DNA from: an uncultured Alphaproteobacteria bacterium
Lineage (GTDB): Bacteria; Pseudomonadota; Alphaproteobacteria; GCA-2731375
Direction: 5' to 3'
DNA length: 64,000 nt
Assembly (NCBI GenBank): GCA_951812805.1
Contig: CATOSZ010000002.1
Location: 269,111-333,110 of the forward strand
This document shows positions 17,391 to 25,900 of this stretch, in pieces (the first letter of the stretch is position 1; the number at the start of each line of letters is the position of its first letter). A model generated the notes under the pieces. That model was not told the origin of the DNA, made no database searches, and saw only the letters and a program-made list of their open reading frames with translations. Both the position numbers and the translations under genes were made by a program.

Positions 17391-18118
17391 AAGCTTTGAT
17401 AGACCAACTGATCGCCCTGAGGCTGTATGGAATGGCGGCTTGCGCCGAAGCTTTGCTGGCCGCGCGCAAGCCGCCAAGTCTGACCACTGCGATAAAGCAA
17501 CTGATCGACGCCGAGACTGTAGAGCGCCGGGTGCGCTCTATCCAGCACCAAATGCGGGCCTCGAAGTTCCCCCACCATAAGGACTTCGCCACTTTCGATT
17601 ACGGCCTAGCCGCCGTCACCCAAGCGCAAATCGACCCCTTCTGCTCAGGGCAGTTCACCCAGGAGGCCCACAACCTCATTCTGGTGGGCGGAACCGGTAC
17701 GGGCAAAACCCACATCGCCATTGCTCTGGGGACGCTGTTGATCAATCAGGGAAAGAAGGTCCGTTTCTTCAACGCCGTCGATCTGATCAATGCGCTGATC
17801 AAGGAACAGGCCGAAGGCAACGCCGGCAAGATCATCCGGCAACTGACGGCCATGGATTGCGTCATCATCGACGAACTGGGCTATATCCCATTCCCCAAAT
17901 CCGGCGGTGCGCTCTTGTTCCACCTGATCAGCAAACTCTATGAGAAGACCAGCGTCATCATCACCACCAATCTGGAGTTCGGGGAATGGGTCTCCGTCTT
18001 CGGAGATGCAAAAATGACAACCGCGTTGCTGGATCGTGTAACGCATCACTGCGCAATCATCGAAACAGGCAACATGTCTTACCGCTTCGCACAAAGCAAA
18101 CAGCGACGACAAAAGTAG
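17387..18118 (+). CDS. istB: IS21-family helper ATPase IstB (type 2, copy B)
   Basis: This 243-residue AAA+ ATPase has Walker [16 protein letters not shown] and Walker [13 protein letters not shown]. The start overlaps the istA stop as ATGA. It looks intact and the same as the copy at 4075-4806. Confidence 0.95.
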   Translation: MKALIDQLIALRLYGMAACAEALLAARKPPSLTTAIKQLIDAETVERRVRSIQHQMRASKFPHHKDFATFDYGLAAVTQAQIDPFCSGQFTQEAHNLILVGGTGTGKTHIAIALGTLLINQGKKVRFFNAVDLINALIKEQAEGNAGKIIRQLTAMDCVIIDELGYIPFPKSGGALLFHLISKLYEKTSVIITTNLEFGEWVSVFGDAKMTTALLDRVTHHCAIIETGNMSYRFAQSKQRRQK

Positions 18119-18132
18119 CCGCCCTGTAAGCA

Positions 18133-18180
18133 AAGCCCCAGGCTGATCCGCTATATGGAGCCAATCAGCCTGGGGGCTTT
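18133..18180 (+). terminator. hairpin terminator downstream of istB (copy B)
   Basis: AAGCCCCAGGCTGAT pairs with ATCAGCCTGGGGGCTTT across a ~15-nt loop, 15 nt after the istB stop. The T-run is only three bases, so efficiency is uncertain. Confidence 0.5.
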
Positions 18181-18208
18181 CATCGCAAAGGCGGGCAAAT
18201 CAAAACGG

Positions 18209-18510
18209 GTCCTGTACAGATTGTTCTGCAAAAGGGGTTTCGTAGCTGGGGCACAAGTCCGGGCCGATGGGGTGGATGAGCTGCCTCCGGCTGGTCCGGG
18301 CTCTCGCGATCGAAATCCATGAGGACTGGCTGGATGCCAACCGCTAGCTCAACATGATCCATCTCAAGGAGAGCAAAAGCGAACGCATCCAGAAAGCCGC
18401 CTGACGGCGGCTCGGCATGCCTGGCGCTCCGAGCAATCGAAATCTCCGCGCCAGGCATGCCGGTGGCCCTCATCGGCAGCCATGACAAACTTGCAGAACA
18501 GTCTGGACAC
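18209..18510 (+). pseudogene. IS256-family (mutator) transposase relic inside IS21 copy B
   Basis: From 18267 to 18404 the frame reads SCLRLVRALAIEIHEDWL, a premature TAG, LNMIHLKESKSERIQ and a stop. This resembles the C-terminal tail of IS256-family transposases. GTCCTGTACAGATTGTTCTG at 18209 and, in reverse complement, GTCCAGACTGTTCTGCAAG at ~18490-18508 look like a degraded terminal inverted repeat pair. It is passenger DNA within the IS21 ends and is shared with copy A. Confidence 0.6.
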
Positions 18511-18573
18511 TACTTCAAAAGCTCATTGCCACTTCAAGAACCCCACCTGATCCCCACGTTCCGCCGCCGGCCC

Positions 18574-18680
18574 GGTTGTCCCGGTGGGCCCACAGGCCCC
18601 TCCCACGCGGCTTCGCTCCGCGTAACGCAAAGCGCTACACGAAGCCGCGCGGGGCCCTCCCGTGGACTACCGGGACAACC
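18574..18680. repeat. 107-nt imperfect hairpin in IS21 type 2 passenger (copy B)
   Basis: Perfect 12-bp outer arms GGTTGTCCCGGT (18574-18585) and ACCGGGACAACC (18669-18680) enclose an inner CGCGGCTTCG / CGAAGCCGCG pair (18606-18615, 18640-18649) and partly paired GC-rich sequence between. It lies about 20 bp from the C/G tract and terminal repeats at the right end of the IS. Function is unknown. Confidence 0.7.
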
Positions 18681-18749
18681 TCCGTCGAAGCAAGGGGGGG
18701 GGTCAATTTTGCACGCCGATAGGGGGTCAGAATTAAATGCTGATTGACA

Positions 18750-19870
18750 GCCAGGCGGTGCATTCCGTCATCGGCACCTTCTGCGGGCTCTATTCCAACG
18801 GGCCGGAGCCCTACCAGGTGACCGGCGGCATCGCCGACGAGATCCTCGCCGACCTCGGTGCCGAGGGCGCGCTGAACCCGATCAGCGGCCGGCGCAACAC
18901 CCGCATCGTGCAGTATGACGAGGTCGCGCTGGCCCGCTGGGTCGAACGGCGCGTGACCTCGGAAGCGCGGATCACGCCGATCCTGGGCGCCATGGCCCGC
19001 GCGGTCGAACGGGACGGGCGCCGCCTCACCGCCTTGCACCTGGCCACCCGGCACGGCGATCTCAGGGTCGCGGCGGAAGGCTTCGTCGACGCCTCGGGCG
19101 ATGCGGTCGCAACCTGGCTCGCCGGCCTCGAATGCCGCGAGCCGGTGGCACCCGTGCACGGAACCCAGGTCTTCGTCCTGGAGGGGATCGACGAGGCGCG
19201 CGCGCCGCACCGCGACGAGATCGAGGCCCGCCTGAAGGAGACGGCCTCGGCGCACGGGCTGGTCCGGCTCGACGGTTTCGTCTTCGTGGTGCCCGGGACC
19301 GGCCGGGCGCTGGTCAATATGACCCATGTGAAGACGCCGCTGGACCCGGTCGGCGCGACGGCGGCGGCCCTTGCGGGCCGGGCCCAGGCCGACCGCGTGC
19401 TGGACTTCCTCCGGCAGGAGTTTCCCGCCGCCTTCGCCGCGGCGCGGGTGCGGATCTACGGCCAGCTCGGCATTCGCCAGACCCGCTGGATCGTCGGTGG
19501 CCATCAGCTCGGCGTCGAGGAGGTCCGCGCCGGCGCCCGCTTCGACGATGCGGTACTGCGGTGTTCCTGGCCGATCGAGCTGCACCACGACGAAACGGAA
19601 GCCTATTGGGAGGTCTTCGGCGACGACCATTTACACCAGGTGCCGCTGCGCAGCCTGTTGCCGCCGGAGGCGGACAATCTCGTCGCCGCCGGTCGCGTCG
19701 TCGACGGCGACGTCGCCGCGCTTTCCAGCGTCCGCGTCATGGGCCCCTGTATCGCCATGGGCGCGGCCGCCGCGCATACCCTCGATCTCGCCGGCGCGGG
19801 CTCGGTGCACCAGATCGACATCGCCCGCCTGCAGGACCGCCTGGCGGATAATCTCGTGCGCCAGGGTTAG
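18750..19870 (+). pseudogene. FAD-dependent oxidoreductase, N-terminus removed by IS21 copy B
   Basis: About 373 native residues remain, beginning QAVHSVIGTFCGLYSNG directly at the IS right end; the only upstream ATG (18737) is in the IS. The body resembles the FAD_oxidored family: an internal strand-turn FVDASGDAVATWLAGLE, and a C-terminal VAAGRVVDGDVAALSSVRVMGPCIAMG that contacts FAD in such enzymes. The N-terminal Rossmann GxGxxG segment that binds the ADP part of FAD is missing, so the protein should not be functional. It converges on and overlaps the 3' end of the HupE gene by 4 nt. Its lost 5' part is not seen elsewhere in the window. Confidence 0.75.
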
Positions 19871-20964
19871 AAGAAGACCCGCTCCGCGAACCAGTAGACG
19901 CCCAGCAGAAGGATGGGGAGGGAGAGGGCGCGGACCAGCCGCGGCGAGCGGCCAGGGCTTTCACCGCCCGGTGTCATCGCCCGATCCAGCGCCAGCAGAA
20001 TCGGGAAGAGCACGGCGACGATGATCAGCTGGCCCGCCTCGACGCCGAGGTTAAAGCCGGCCAGCGCCAGGACCAGCTGATCTGCCGGCAGCTCGAAACC
20101 GGCGAGCACGCTGGCGAAGCCGAAGCCATGTAGCAGGCCGAGCGGGAAGGCGGTTCGCCAGCGGTTCGCCCCGTTCGTCGAGAAGAAATTCTCCGCCGCC
20201 GCCCAGACGATGGTGAGCGCGATGAGCGGCTCGACCCATTCGGCGGGCAACTGCACCAGGTCGAGGGCGGCGAGGCTGAGGGTGATCGAATGGGCCGCCG
20301 TGAATGCCGTGACGATGCCGACGAAGGGCCAGAAACGGCGCGCCCAGAGCAGCAGCGCCAGCAGGAAGGCGATGTGGTCGAAACCGATGGCGATATGCTC
20401 GATGCCGGAGACGAGATGGCGGGCGAGCGTGCGGTACCAGGCGGCCGGCGTGTCGAGGGTGGCGACCGCCCGGCCGGCGGTCAGCAGGTGCTGGTGCGGC
20501 TCGCCACCCTCCCGGACCACCAGGGCGAGGTGGCGGGCGTTCGGATCCAGCTCGTGAAACAGCGTCACCCGGTAGTCGAGCCGCGCGCCCGCCGGACAGC
20601 GCCAGGTCGCCGTCAGCAGGACGTGATCCTCGATATGGCGTGGCCGGTCCGAGGTGACCTTGCAGGCGGCGCCGTCGCTACCGGCGAGGCCCGCCTTGGC
20701 CAGCAGGTAGTCGCGCGCCCTGTCCGCCTCGGCGACGATGTCGCCATCCGTGGTTTCCCCATCGGCCGCGAGCGGGATACGAAGCGCCGCCTCCAGGTCC
20801 TTGCGATGGACGTCGACGACCTGGCGGATCCCGACCTCGGAGACGTCGAGCCGCGAGGTCGAGAGATTGGCGACATGCGCGCTCGCCCCGCCCGCGCCCA
20901 GCAGGAACAGGAGGAGCAGGGCGAGCGGCCAGAGGCCCGGTCGGGGCGGCCTATTCCGCCGCAA
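19867..20964 (-). CDS. HupE/UreJ-family membrane protein
   Basis: The 365-residue protein has a signal sequence ending GASA, a periplasmic N-terminal domain of about 150 residues, then six or so membrane helices. The HupE/UreJ_2 signature SGIEHIAIGFDHIAFLLAL and LGLLHGFGFASVLAGF are present, with repeated His in membrane segments. Members are associated with metal (nickel or copper/cobalt) uptake, but the substrate here is unknown. It starts inside the 3' end of the upstream monooxygenase gene (14-nt overlap), so it is the last gene of a three-gene minus-strand operon. Confidence 0.8.
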   Translation of the reverse strand: MRRNRPPRPGLWPLALLLLFLLGAGGASAHVANLSTSRLDVSEVGIRQVVDVHRKDLEAALRIPLAADGETTDGDIVAEADRARDYLLAKAGLAGSDGAACKVTSDRPRHIEDHVLLTATWRCPAGARLDYRVTLFHELDPNARHLALVVREGGEPHQHLLTAGRAVATLDTPAAWYRTLARHLVSGIEHIAIGFDHIAFLLALLLWARRFWPFVGIVTAFTAAHSITLSLAALDLVQLPAEWVEPLIALTIVWAAAENFFSTNGANRWRTAFPLGLLHGFGFASVLAGFELPADQLVLALAGFNLGVEAGQLIIVAVLFPILLALDRAMTPGGESPGRSPRLVRALSLPILLLGVYWFAERVFF

Positions 20965-22063
20965 CGGTCAGCGGCCCACCCCCGCCGATCTCGACGCCGG
21001 TGTCGTAGTCCTGCAGGCGCGGCAGGACCTTCTCGGCGAACAGCTGCATGTTCGCCTTCGCCACGTCGTGCGGCATGCCGCCATAGCTGAAGATGCCGAT
21101 CATGCCGGCGGCGTCGACCCGGTTCACATACTCGATCAGCCGCTCGTAGACCCGGTCCGGCGTGCCCCAGACCTGCAGCTCCGACAGAAAGTCGACGAAG
21201 GCGTCGATGCCGTGCTTGGCGATATTGTTGGCGAGCGCGCCGTAATACTCATAGCCCGGCACATCGGCCAGGCCGGCGTTGTCGAACTCGTAGTGTTCGA
21301 GGGCCGAGCGGGAATAGCCGCGGATATACTTGGCCTGCATCTCGTCGGCGACGCCCTGGTCCTCGTGGCAGCCGATGAAGGTGGCGATGATCGGCTTCGG
21401 CGCCTCGACCCCGTTCATCTCGCGGTAGATCTCACGGTAGGCCTCCAGCTCCTGCACCGTTTTCTCCCACGGCTTCTGGGCGATGATCAGGATGCCGATG
21501 CCGAGGCGGGCCATGATGCGGGCGGATTCCGGACTGACGGCGGCGGCATAGACCCGGCCCTTGAAGCTCTGGAAGGGGAAGGGGCGGATCTCCTTGCGCG
21601 GCTGCTTGTAGAGTTCGCCGTCATACTCGATATAGCCGCGTTCCAGCGCCTCCAGGATCGCCTCGGAATGCTCGACGAAGCGCTGGCGGCTTTCGCCCAT
21701 CTCCAGGCGGAAGCCGTCGAACTCGACCCGGCCGAGGCCGCGGCCGACACCCAGGATGACCCGTCCGTCGGAGACGTGGTCGAGCACGGAGATCTCCTCC
21801 GCGACGCGCACCGGGTCGTGCCAGGGCAGCACGATGACCATGGAGCCGAGCCCGACCCGCGTCGTCCGCCCCGCCATGTAGGTGAGGAACTGGGTCACGC
21901 TCGGGCACATGGTGTAGTTGTCGAAGTGGTGCTCCGCCGACCAGACGGAATCGAAGCCCAACGGCTCGGCCAGCTCCGCCATCGAGACCTCGTGGCGGTA
22001 AACCTCGCGGTCCGTCATGCCCTCGATCCGGTTCTGGAAAAAGGCGCTCATCCCGACATGCAT
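20951..22063 (-). CDS. LLM-class flavin-dependent oxidoreductase (luciferase-like monooxygenase)
   Basis: The 370-residue protein has a TIM-barrel bacterial-luciferase pattern: DSVWSAEHHFDNYTM (N-terminal active-site His region), TTRVGLGSMVIVLPWHDPVR, then DGRVILGVGRGLGRVEFDGF. These enzymes oxidise substrates with reduced FMN or F420 and O2. Its start is 4 nt after the Gfo/Idh stop, and it overlaps the HupE gene. The physiological substrate cannot be read from the sequence; the pairing with a Gfo/Idh-type dehydrogenase suggests a catabolic or sugar-derivative pathway. Confidence 0.85.
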   Translation of the reverse strand: MHVGMSAFFQNRIEGMTDREVYRHEVSMAELAEPLGFDSVWSAEHHFDNYTMCPSVTQFLTYMAGRTTRVGLGSMVIVLPWHDPVRVAEEISVLDHVSDGRVILGVGRGLGRVEFDGFRLEMGESRQRFVEHSEAILEALERGYIEYDGELYKQPRKEIRPFPFQSFKGRVYAAAVSPESARIMARLGIGILIIAQKPWEKTVQELEAYREIYREMNGVEAPKPIIATFIGCHEDQGVADEMQAKYIRGYSRSALEHYEFDNAGLADVPGYEYYGALANNIAKHGIDAFVDFLSELQVWGTPDRVYERLIEYVNRVDAAGMIGIFSYGGMPHDVAKANMQLFAEKVLPRLQDYDTGVEIGGGGPLTVAAE

Positions 22064-22067
22064 GGCC

Positions 22068-23135
22068 TCAGCTCCCCGCGCCGTGCGGCAACCGCACGCT
22101 TTCGCCGCTGGCGAGCGACTCGGTGACCGCGTCGGTGAAGTCCATATAGTCGACGCCGGTGGCGAAGTCGGTGTGGCTCACCGCCTCCAGGCCGCGCACG
22201 GCGTTGCAGAACTCCTCTTCCACACGCCAGCCGCCCTGGTTCTTCTTGGCGATTTTCACCGGGCTCAGCCCCTTGGCACCGCGCTTACCGTATTCCAGCG
22301 CCATCGCCCCACCGTTCGGCTGGGCCAGGCGCAGCGTGCCCTCGGTGCCGAAGATCATCACCTCGCCCGCCATCGGCGCGTGGCCGAGCACGGTGGAGAC
22401 GCAGAAACGCATCTGCCCGCCCTGGGCCAGCGTCGCGGTGACGTCGACATGGTCGGGAATGGTCATCGCGACCCGGTTCCCGTCCTCGTCCCGCCGGTGC
22501 GGGACCACCGCTTGGCCCATCGCGTGCAGGCGGCCGACCGGGCCGACCCAACGCATGATGGCCTCGTACCAGATGCCCATGCTCATGATGTTGTTGCCGC
22601 TCAAGACCCGGTCCTGGCGCCAGTGGACGGGCGAGTCGGCGTTGGGAAAGTCGCTGCCCTGCGTGATGCGGGCGTCGAGCGCGACCAGCTCGCCGATCCG
22701 GCCGGCGCCGATCATCTCGCGGATCGTCGCGTCGAAGGCCAGCGTGTGGGGGGCCGGCACGATCTGCGCCACCAGGCCCGGATGGCGCCAATGGGCGTCC
22801 AGCATCTCCCGCGCCTCGTCCCCGTCGCGGGCCATGCGGGCCTCGCACAGCACGTGCTTGCCGTGCTCCAGCGCCGCGACGGTCATGGGCGCGTGCATAT
22901 AGGGCCAGGTGCCGATGCAGACGGCATCGACCGTCTCGTCCTCCAGCACCGCCATCCAATCCTCCGCGACGCCCGCGATCCCGAATTCCTCGGCGACGCG
23001 GGCGGCGGAGGCGGGCGTGCGGTTGGCGACGGTCACCAGCTCCACCCCCTTCTGGGTCTGAAAGCCCGGAATATGGCGCGAGCGCGTGTTGCCGCCGGCG
23101 CCGATCAGACCGATGCGGATTGTGTCCTGGCTCAT
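22068..23135 (-). CDS. Gfo/Idh/MocA-family NAD(P)-dependent dehydrogenase
   Basis: The 355-residue protein has an N-terminal Rossmann fold with IRIGLIGAGGNTRSRHIPGF and a C-terminal Gfo/Idh/MocA alpha/beta domain. Members oxidise sugars, inositols and related alcohols. The usual EKP catalytic motif (GKHVLCEKP) reads GKHVLCEARMARDGDEA here, so the catalytic Lys is replaced. This is a subfamily trait or a changed activity. The start codon ATG (23133-23135) lies inside the 7-bp target duplication of the IS21 element at 23138, so the coding sequence is intact but its upstream promoter and ribosome-binding site were displaced by IS DNA. Confidence 0.85.
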   Translation of the reverse strand: MSQDTIRIGLIGAGGNTRSRHIPGFQTQKGVELVTVANRTPASAARVAEEFGIAGVAEDWMAVLEDETVDAVCIGTWPYMHAPMTVAALEHGKHVLCEARMARDGDEAREMLDAHWRHPGLVAQIVPAPHTLAFDATIREMIGAGRIGELVALDARITQGSDFPNADSPVHWRQDRVLSGNNIMSMGIWYEAIMRWVGPVGRLHAMGQAVVPHRRDEDGNRVAMTIPDHVDVTATLAQGGQMRFCVSTVLGHAPMAGEVMIFGTEGTLRLAQPNGGAMALEYGKRGAKGLSPVKIAKKNQGGWRVEEEFCNAVRGLEAVSHTDFATGVDYMDFTDAVTESLASGESVRLPHGAGS

Positions 23136-23143
23136 GGTGCGCG

Positions 23144-23230
23144 TTTCGGAAAGTCCCGGACACCGATTACGGAAAGTCCTGGCCAGAGATTTCAGTAAGT
23201 CGCGGCCAGTGATTCCGGAAAGTCCCGGAC
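23144..23230 (+). repeat. multiple terminal repeats of IS21 type 1, left end (copy 2)
   Basis: The same four-unit array of ~18-bp GGAAAGTCC-type repeats as at 1611-1697, expected IstA binding sites. Confidence 0.8.
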
Positions 23231-23309
23231 AGCATCACGGGGCGATCTGAGTTCAGCTTTCGGGTGCGCCGTCTCGGCGTCTACCTCTTGGCTTTTGCCG
23301 GGAGGGGAC

Positions 23310-24863
23310 ATGCCCAGACGGAAGCAGACGAGACGAACGACGGTGAGAGATGCACGAACGATCCTGCGGCTGACGCATGACCAAGGCCTCTCGGCGCGAG
23401 AGGTGGCGGAACGGCTGAAGGTCTCCAAGACGACAGTGTCGACCTATTTGCTGCGGGCCCGCGAGGTCGGCCTTACCGCCTGGCCGCTGCCGGCGGAATA
23501 CGAGGACGACGCGGTCCTGCAAGAGACGCTGTTCCGCCGCATGGGCCGGCCCCCGCGCGACAGGTGCGAGCCGCACTGGCCGACGGTCGCGGCCGAGCTG
23601 AAGCGCAAGGGGGTGACGCTGACCCTGCTCTGGCAGGAATACCGCGCCTCACATCCCGATGGCTACGGCTACACCTGGTTCTGCGAAGCCTTCACGGCGT
23701 TCAAGCGGCGCACCGGCGCCACCTGGCGCAACCGCCACGAGGCCGGTGCGGTCATGCAGACCGATTATGCCGGCCAGACGGTGGACATCGTCGACCCCGA
23801 GACCGGCGAGGTGCACGACGCGCAGATCTTCGTCGCCGTGCTGGGCGCTTCCTCGCTCACCTTCGCCACCGCCAGCCTGACCCAGCGCCTGCCCGACTGG
23901 GTCGCCGGACAATGCCGGGCGCTCGCCTACTTCGGCGGCGTGCCCAAGAGCATCGTCTGCGATAACCTCAAGGCCGGCGTCGCCAAGCCGCTCTGGTTCG
24001 AGCCGACCCTCAACCCGACCTTCGCCGCGCTCGCCGAGCACTACGACACCACCGTCCTGCCGACCCGGGTCCGCAAGCCGCGCGACAAGGCCAAGGTCGA
24101 AGTCGCCGTCCAGGTCGTCGAGCGCTGGATCCTGGCAAGACTGCGCAATACGCGCTTCTTCTCCCTCGACCAGCTCAACCGGGCGATCCGCGACCTCCTC
24201 GAGGAGCTCAACGAGCGGCCCATGCGCAACCTTGGAAAGAGCCGGCGCCAGATGTTCGAGGCCATCGAGCGCGAGGCCCTGGCACCCCTGCCGACGACGC
24301 CCTTCGAATATGCCGAATGGAAGACCGCCAAGGTCCATTCCGACTATCACGTCGACGTCGAGCGCAGCTTCTACTCCGTGCCGCACGGCCTGATCGGCCG
24401 CAAGGTCCAAGTCCGGCTCACTCACCGCACGGTCGAGATCTTCCACAACCACAAGCGCGTCGCCAGCCATCTCCGCCGCTCACCGCATGGCGGCCATGCC
24501 ACGATCCCGGCCCACATGCCCAAGGCGCACCAGCGCTATGCCGAGCGAACGCCACAAAGCCTGATCGACCAGGCCAGCCGCATCGGCCCCAACGCCGCCC
24601 TCCTGGTCGAGCGGATGATCCGCGATCGGCCCCATCCCGAGCAAGGCTATCGCAGCGCCATGGGCGTCTTGTCGCTCGCCCGCCGATACGAACCGGAACG
24701 CGTCGAGGCCGCCTGCGCACGCGCGCTCACCATCAACACGACCAGCTACTCATCGCTCGCCGCCATCCTCAAGTCCGGCCTCGATCGCACACGCCCCGAG
24801 CGCGAACCGCTTCTGCCGCTGCCGCCACACACCAACATCCGCGGCCCCGGCTACTACCGATAA
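23310..24863 (+). CDS. istA: IS21-family transposase IstA (type 1, copy 2)
   Basis: The 517-residue protein matches copy 1 at 1777-3330, with helix-turn-helix ([20 protein letters not shown]) and DDE residues ([38 protein letters not shown]). The ATG follows GGGAGGGG. With an intact istB and both ends present, this is the likely functional member of the pair. Confidence 0.95.
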   Translation: MPRRKQTRRTTVRDARTILRLTHDQGLSAREVAERLKVSKTTVSTYLLRAREVGLTAWPLPAEYEDDAVLQETLFRRMGRPPRDRCEPHWPTVAAELKRKGVTLTLLWQEYRASHPDGYGYTWFCEAFTAFKRRTGATWRNRHEAGAVMQTDYAGQTVDIVDPETGEVHDAQIFVAVLGASSLTFATASLTQRLPDWVAGQCRALAYFGGVPKSIVCDNLKAGVAKPLWFEPTLNPTFAALAEHYDTTVLPTRVRKPRDKAKVEVAVQVVERWILARLRNTRFFSLDQLNRAIRDLLEELNERPMRNLGKSRRQMFEAIEREALAPLPTTPFEYAEWKTAKVHSDYHVDVERSFYSVPHGLIGRKVQVRLTHRTVEIFHNHKRVASHLRRSPHGGHATIPAHMPKAHQRYAERTPQSLIDQASRIGPNAALLVERMIRDRPHPEQGYRSAMGVLSLARRYEPERVEAACARALTINTTSYSSLAAILKSGLDRTRPEREPLLPLPPHTNIRGPGYYR

Positions 24864-24880
24864 CCAGGAGAAGACACCTC

Positions 24881-25657
24881 ATGCTGACACACCCGACCCT
24901 CGACCAGATGCAGGCCCTCGGCTTCAAGGGCATGGCAGAGGCTTACCGCGACATGGCCGAGCGAGGCCAATCATCGGAATTGAACCGCGAGGACTGGCTC
25001 GCCCTCATGCTCGACCGCGAGGCCGCCACCCGCGCCGACAAGCGCCTCGCCAACCGCCTCAGACAGGCCAGGCTACGCTTCCCCGAGGCCTGCATCGAGG
25101 ACATCGACTTCGCCGCCGAACGAGGCCTCGACCGCCGCGCCGTCCTCTCTCTCGCCCAGGGCGTCTGGCTCAAGGCACACGAGAACCTCATCGTCACCGG
25201 CCAGACCGGAACCGGCAAGACATGGCTCGCCTGTGCCATCGCCCATCAGGCCGCCAGGCTCGATCATTCCGTCCTCTACGTCCGCATGCCCAGGCTCTTC
25301 GAGGACCTCGCCATGGCCCGCCTCGACGGCCGGCTGCCCCGCCTGATCGACCGCCTCGCCCGGGTCCAGCTGCTCGTCCTCGACGACTGGGGAACCCATG
25401 GCCTGACCGACCGCCAGCGCCTCGATCTCCTGGAAATCTGCGAGGAACGATACCACCGACGCTCAACCCTCATCACCGCGCAGATCCCCGTGACCGCCTG
25501 GCACGACCTGATCGGCGAGGCCACCATCGCCGACGCCATCCTCGACCGCGTCATCCACAACGCCCACCGCATCGGCTTGAAAGGCGACAGCATGCGAAAG
25601 AAGAAATCGACGACCGACTTGACCCAGCCAACCACAACGGAAAACAATCCCGACTGA
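24881..25657 (+). CDS. istB: IS21-family helper ATPase IstB (type 1, copy 2)
   Basis: The 258-residue AAA+ ATPase has Walker [16 protein letters not shown], Walker [13 protein letters not shown] and a sensor region [17 protein letters not shown]. It begins 17 nt after istA with AGGAG upstream. Complete, in contrast with the 92-nt remnant at 3348. Confidence 0.95.
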   Translation: MLTHPTLDQMQALGFKGMAEAYRDMAERGQSSELNREDWLALMLDREAATRADKRLANRLRQARLRFPEACIEDIDFAAERGLDRRAVLSLAQGVWLKAHENLIVTGQTGTGKTWLACAIAHQAARLDHSVLYVRMPRLFEDLAMARLDGRLPRLIDRLARVQLLVLDDWGTHGLTDRQRLDLLEICEERYHRRSTLITAQIPVTAWHDLIGEATIADAILDRVIHNAHRIGLKGDSMRKKKSTTDLTQPTTTENNPD

Positions 25658-25692
25658 CGGCAACAAGGCACCCGAAGCCAAACTCCCGGAAC

Positions 25693-25762
25693 CGGCCGGG
25701 ACTTTATGAAATCGGTGGCCAGGACTTACTGAAACCGCCGTCCGGAACTACCGAAATCCGCA
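25693..25762 (-). repeat. multiple terminal repeats of IS21 type 1, right end
   Basis: On the minus strand three units are visible: TTTCGGTAGTTCCGGAC, TTTCAGTAAGTCCTGGCC and TTTCATAAAGTCCCGGCC. They match the left-end array in inverted orientation. Confidence 0.8.
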
Positions 25763-25900
25763 CTCATGGGCTGGGCCCTCCCTTCGATGTCGCGTTGCGG
25801 TCCCCTTGCTTGGCATGTCGCGCGCCCGCAAGCAACTGGCCCGTCTTTTCGAACCCGTGTTAGATTTGACCCGATCATCGTCGACGCAGGGAAGCGCGCC

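Larger units (their letters stand above)
15775..18749 (+). mobile_element. IS21-family element, type 2, copy B (complete)
   Basis: The 2975-bp element runs from TGTGAATCGGCATGC at 15775 to a right end whose complement reads TGTCAATCAGCATTT (ending 18749). Internal copies of the end sequence (ATCGGCRTGCAAAAYTGACCC) lie at both ends. It holds istA, istB, a terminator, an IS256 relic and a 107-nt hairpin. It is in inverted orientation relative to copy A and lies between the pilus operon and a truncated FAD oxidoreductase gene. Flanks (CCAAGAG and GCCAGGCG) show no target duplication. Confidence 0.93.
23138..25762 (+). mobile_element. IS21-family element, type 1, copy 2 (complete, 7-bp target duplication)
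   Basis: The 2625-bp element begins TGCGCGTTTCGG and ends CCGAAATCCGCA; the reversed right end (TGCGGATTTCGG) pairs with the left end. The flanks CTCATGG at 23131-23137 and 25763-25769 are an exact 7-bp target duplication. Both istA and istB are intact. Its first 1835 bp are in direct orientation to copy 1 at 1605-3439. Confidence 0.96.

Noticed and set aside
18574..18680. Integron attC-like recombination site
   Set aside because: The arms GGTTGTCCCGGT/ACCGGGACAACC do not fit the RYYYAAC/GTTRRRY core sites, and no integrase or cassette array is present.
3440..18749. Clean composite transposon made of two IS21 copies
   Set aside because: There is no target duplication at the outer ends and the outer flanks do not belong together, so simple composite transposition is not supported.
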